Positions 62,837-64,000 of a DNA stretch of 64,000 nucleotides are shown here, in pieces. The notes under the pieces were generated by a model. It did no database searches, had not been told where the DNA came from, and worked only from the letters and a program-made list of their open reading frames with translations. Position numbers and translations under genes: made by a program. Source of the DNA: GCA-2731375 sp964590195 (lineage in GTDB: Bacteria > Pseudomonadota > Alphaproteobacteria > GCA-2731375). The stretch is from contig CAZPWJ010000004.1 in the NCBI GenBank assembly GCA_964590195.1, forward strand, positions 55,964 to 119,963. The letters run 5' to 3'. The number at the start of each line of letters is the position of its first letter. Within the stretch, counting starts at the first letter, position 1.

Positions 62837-63134
62837 CTATCGGCTCAGCCTAGCCGCCAAGCAGGATTTGATGAACATCGCCGACCATGGCGATGAACAT
62901 TTCGGTACGGCTCAATCCGACAGATATGGGGACATGCTCACGCAGAGGTTCGCGCAATTGGCCGCGCAACCGATGCTATATGCCGCCGTGGATCATATCC
63001 GGCCCGGCTACCGGCGCAGCGTTTGTGGCGTGCACTCAATTTACTACCGGATTGACGGCGACACGGTGGAGATCATGCGAATTCTGGGCCGGCAAGACCC
63101 TGCCCGTACGATCGACGCAAGTCCAATAGGTTAG
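62829..63134 (+). CDS. parE: ParE-type toxin
   Basis: The 101-residue RelE/ParE-superfamily toxin shows 'YRLSLAAKQDLMNIADHGDE', 'LTQRFAQLAAQPMLYAAVDH' and 'GVHSIYYRIDGDTVEIMRIL' followed by 'GRQDPARTID'. ParE inhibits DNA gyrase, whereas RelE members cleave mRNA; the absence of clear RelE catalytic residues and pairing with ParD favour ParE. It has no strong ribosome site of its own apart from CAGGAA in the antitoxin gene. Confidence 0.88.
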   Translation: MPSYRLSLAAKQDLMNIADHGDEHFGTAQSDRYGDMLTQRFAQLAAQPMLYAAVDHIRPGYRRSVCGVHSIYYRIDGDTVEIMRILGRQDPARTIDASPIG

Positions 63135-63160
63135 TATTTAAAAGGTAGCGTCGCCTGTTT

Positions 63161-63544
63161 TCAGCCGACCGTTGACTGGTGCTGTGAAATCATCTGCCAG
63201 TTACCATCGCGCAGCTCGTAAACGGAGGTTGAGCAGGTGATGCCTTCGACGACGTCATCGCCCATCGTCATCTTGTTGTCCGCCTTAAAAATCAGAATGC
63301 CGATGTTGCCGTAAATCCGCGTGGAAATATCGAACGTCTCGATGCGGTCTATTTTCATGGCGCCGGAGCGGAACGCGGCGAACACGTCGGCGCGGGTCTG
63401 GGCCTTTCCGAACGATGAAACAAAAATCATGTCCTCGCCGACGACCTTGGCGAGGGCATCCAGATCGCCATCCAACAACGCCTTCACCCGGTCATGATGC
63501 GCGGCAATAAGAGAGGCGTGCAGGTCGGCGGAGTCGTTGTTCAT
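63161..63544 (-). CDS. SnoaL-like/NTF2-fold protein (DUF4440 type)
   Basis: The 127-residue protein has an NTF2-like cone fold: 'SLIAAHHDRVKALLDGDLDA' at the N-terminus, 'GEDMIFVSSFGKAQTRADVF' and 'SVYELRDGNWQMISQHQSTV' at the end. Family members include ketosteroid isomerase-like enzymes and ligand-binding proteins of unknown role. The ATG at 63544 with AAAGGAAA is chosen over a longer upstream reading into low-complexity sequence. It is a lone gene facing the ParE gene. Confidence 0.8.
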   Translation of the reverse strand: MNNDSADLHASLIAAHHDRVKALLDGDLDALAKVVGEDMIFVSSFGKAQTRADVFAAFRSGAMKIDRIETFDISTRIYGNIGILIFKADNKMTMGDDVVEGITCSTSVYELRDGNWQMISQHQSTVG

Positions 63545-63843
63545 GATGTTTCCTTTGAAAGGGGGAACGGAGGGGAAGGGGATAAAAGAATAGCGTCCTC
63601 TCTTTTTTGGTAAATAACATTCTGTCTGCGGTTTCCGATCGGTTCCCATCGGAGCCTCCGGCATATGGCCGCACTCTGATTGTAATTTTCGCCAATTATG
63701 CCATATTAATTTTGGGTTCGAGGTGCGGGCTTTGTTCTTCTAATGAATTCGATGCGGGGTGTGATGGCTTTAACTGTGTTTTTTCTCCTTTTAACTACAA
63801 TGCGGCTCGGAGAATCAGGACAAAACACGGAAGCGATCTAAAC
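63545..63843. other. AT-richer 299-bp intergenic region
   Basis: This gap between the SnoaL-like gene and the TIGR04255 gene is more AT-rich than the rest of the window. It has a possible promoter, TTGTAA (63680-63685) with ATATTA or TATTAA 17-18 bp on. A weak TACAAT lies at 63796-63801. A short hairpin CCGAT/ATCGG is seen at about 63637-63655. No gene is supported. Confidence 0.45.
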
Positions 63844-64000
63844 ATGTACGATCACGAAGTCTTCCCAAATGCTCCAATAACCGAAGCACTAATCGATCTT
63901 CAGGTATCGATGGATGATGAATTCACGCTCGATCGTCTAAAGCCAGTAGCCGAACTGCTCCAAGAAACATTTCCGCAACGCGAAGAGAAGACGGTGCATC
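63844..64000 (+). CDS. TIGR04255-family protein (3' partial)
   Basis: The frame opens at ATG 63844 and runs off the right edge. The visible 52 residues read 'HEVFPNAPITEALIDLQVSM' and 'LDRLKPVAELLQETFPQR', matching the N-terminal 'NAPI(V/T)EAL' motif of TIGR04255, a sporadically distributed family of unknown function. Base and codon use are more AT-rich than upstream genes, suggesting acquired DNA beginning here. No clear ribosome site is visible beyond GGAAGCGATC. Confidence 0.72.
   Translation, partial: MYDHEVFPNAPITEALIDLQVSMDDEFTLDRLKPVAELLQETFPQREEKTVH

Overview
The window is a GC-rich, densely packed stretch of an alphaproteobacterial chromosome. A Rhodospirillales-like host is my inference from the protein flavour and from intergenic palindromes with CTTGA/TCAAG loops. 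About 64 protein genes are visible, almost all metabolic. I saw no rRNA, tRNA, phage, IS element or CRISPR array, and apart from a small antitoxin no transcription factor.

Layout. 1-5.7 kb (+): hydratase (cut by the left edge), acyl-CoA ligase, DmdC-like acyl-CoA dehydrogenase, PreA-like Fe-S flavoprotein. 5.8-10.3 kb (-): two acyl-CoA dehydrogenases, a GSA-type aminotransferase and a nitroreductase. 10.4-15.4 kb: amidase, a peroxiredoxin-like gene whose active-site codon is TGA (a probable selenoprotein), panC, argD behind an arginine-rich leader peptide, and a flavin-binding protein. 15.5-19.7 kb: an RND efflux pair. 19.7-28.1 kb: FMN 2-hydroxy-acid oxidase, NHL propeller, polysaccharide deacetylase, an exported CHAT (caspase-like) protein, hydrolase, aldo-keto reductase and acetamidase/formamidase. 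28.2-32.8 kb (-): a five-gene acyl-CoA/aldolase operon. 33.2-37.8 kb (+): a phosphonate-type ABC importer (phnD, phnC, two phnE) plus a luciferase-like oxidoreductase, preceded by a heptamer tandem repeat. 37.9-44.1 kb: SDRs, a second luciferase-like enzyme, P450, a carboxymuconolactone-decarboxylase-family protein, a beta-hydroxyacid dehydrogenase and a C45 acyltransferase/peptidase. 44.3-52.4 kb: MFS, MBL, luciferase-like and GST genes, D-carbamoylase plus Asp/Glu racemase, hydroxyacid reductase and MlrC-like protein. 52.4-62.5 kb: glyoxalase, TauE, GSTs, YdjM-like, aminotransferase, PuuD-like, enolase-superfamily, exonuclease and MmgE/PrpD genes. 62.5-64 kb: ParDE toxin-antitoxin, a SnoaL-like protein and the start of a TIGR04255 protein in more AT-rich DNA.

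Taken together this looks like a catabolic region for diverse organic acids, amides and ring compounds: uptake (PhnDCEE, MFS, TauE), activation (acyl-CoA ligases), oxidation (acyl-CoA dehydrogenases, P450, luciferase-like enzymes, SDRs), cleavage (aldolase, hydratase, amidases) and protection (GSTs, RND pump, peroxiredoxin). Substrates cannot be read from the sequence. The most unusual signals are the in-frame TGA with a candidate bacterial SECIS hairpin at 12.05 kb, the likely arginine attenuator ahead of argD at 13.4 kb, two identical 14-bp palindromes at 58.9 and 59.8 kb, a two-copy palindromic element (4.3 and 55.5 kb), and the exported CHAT protein.
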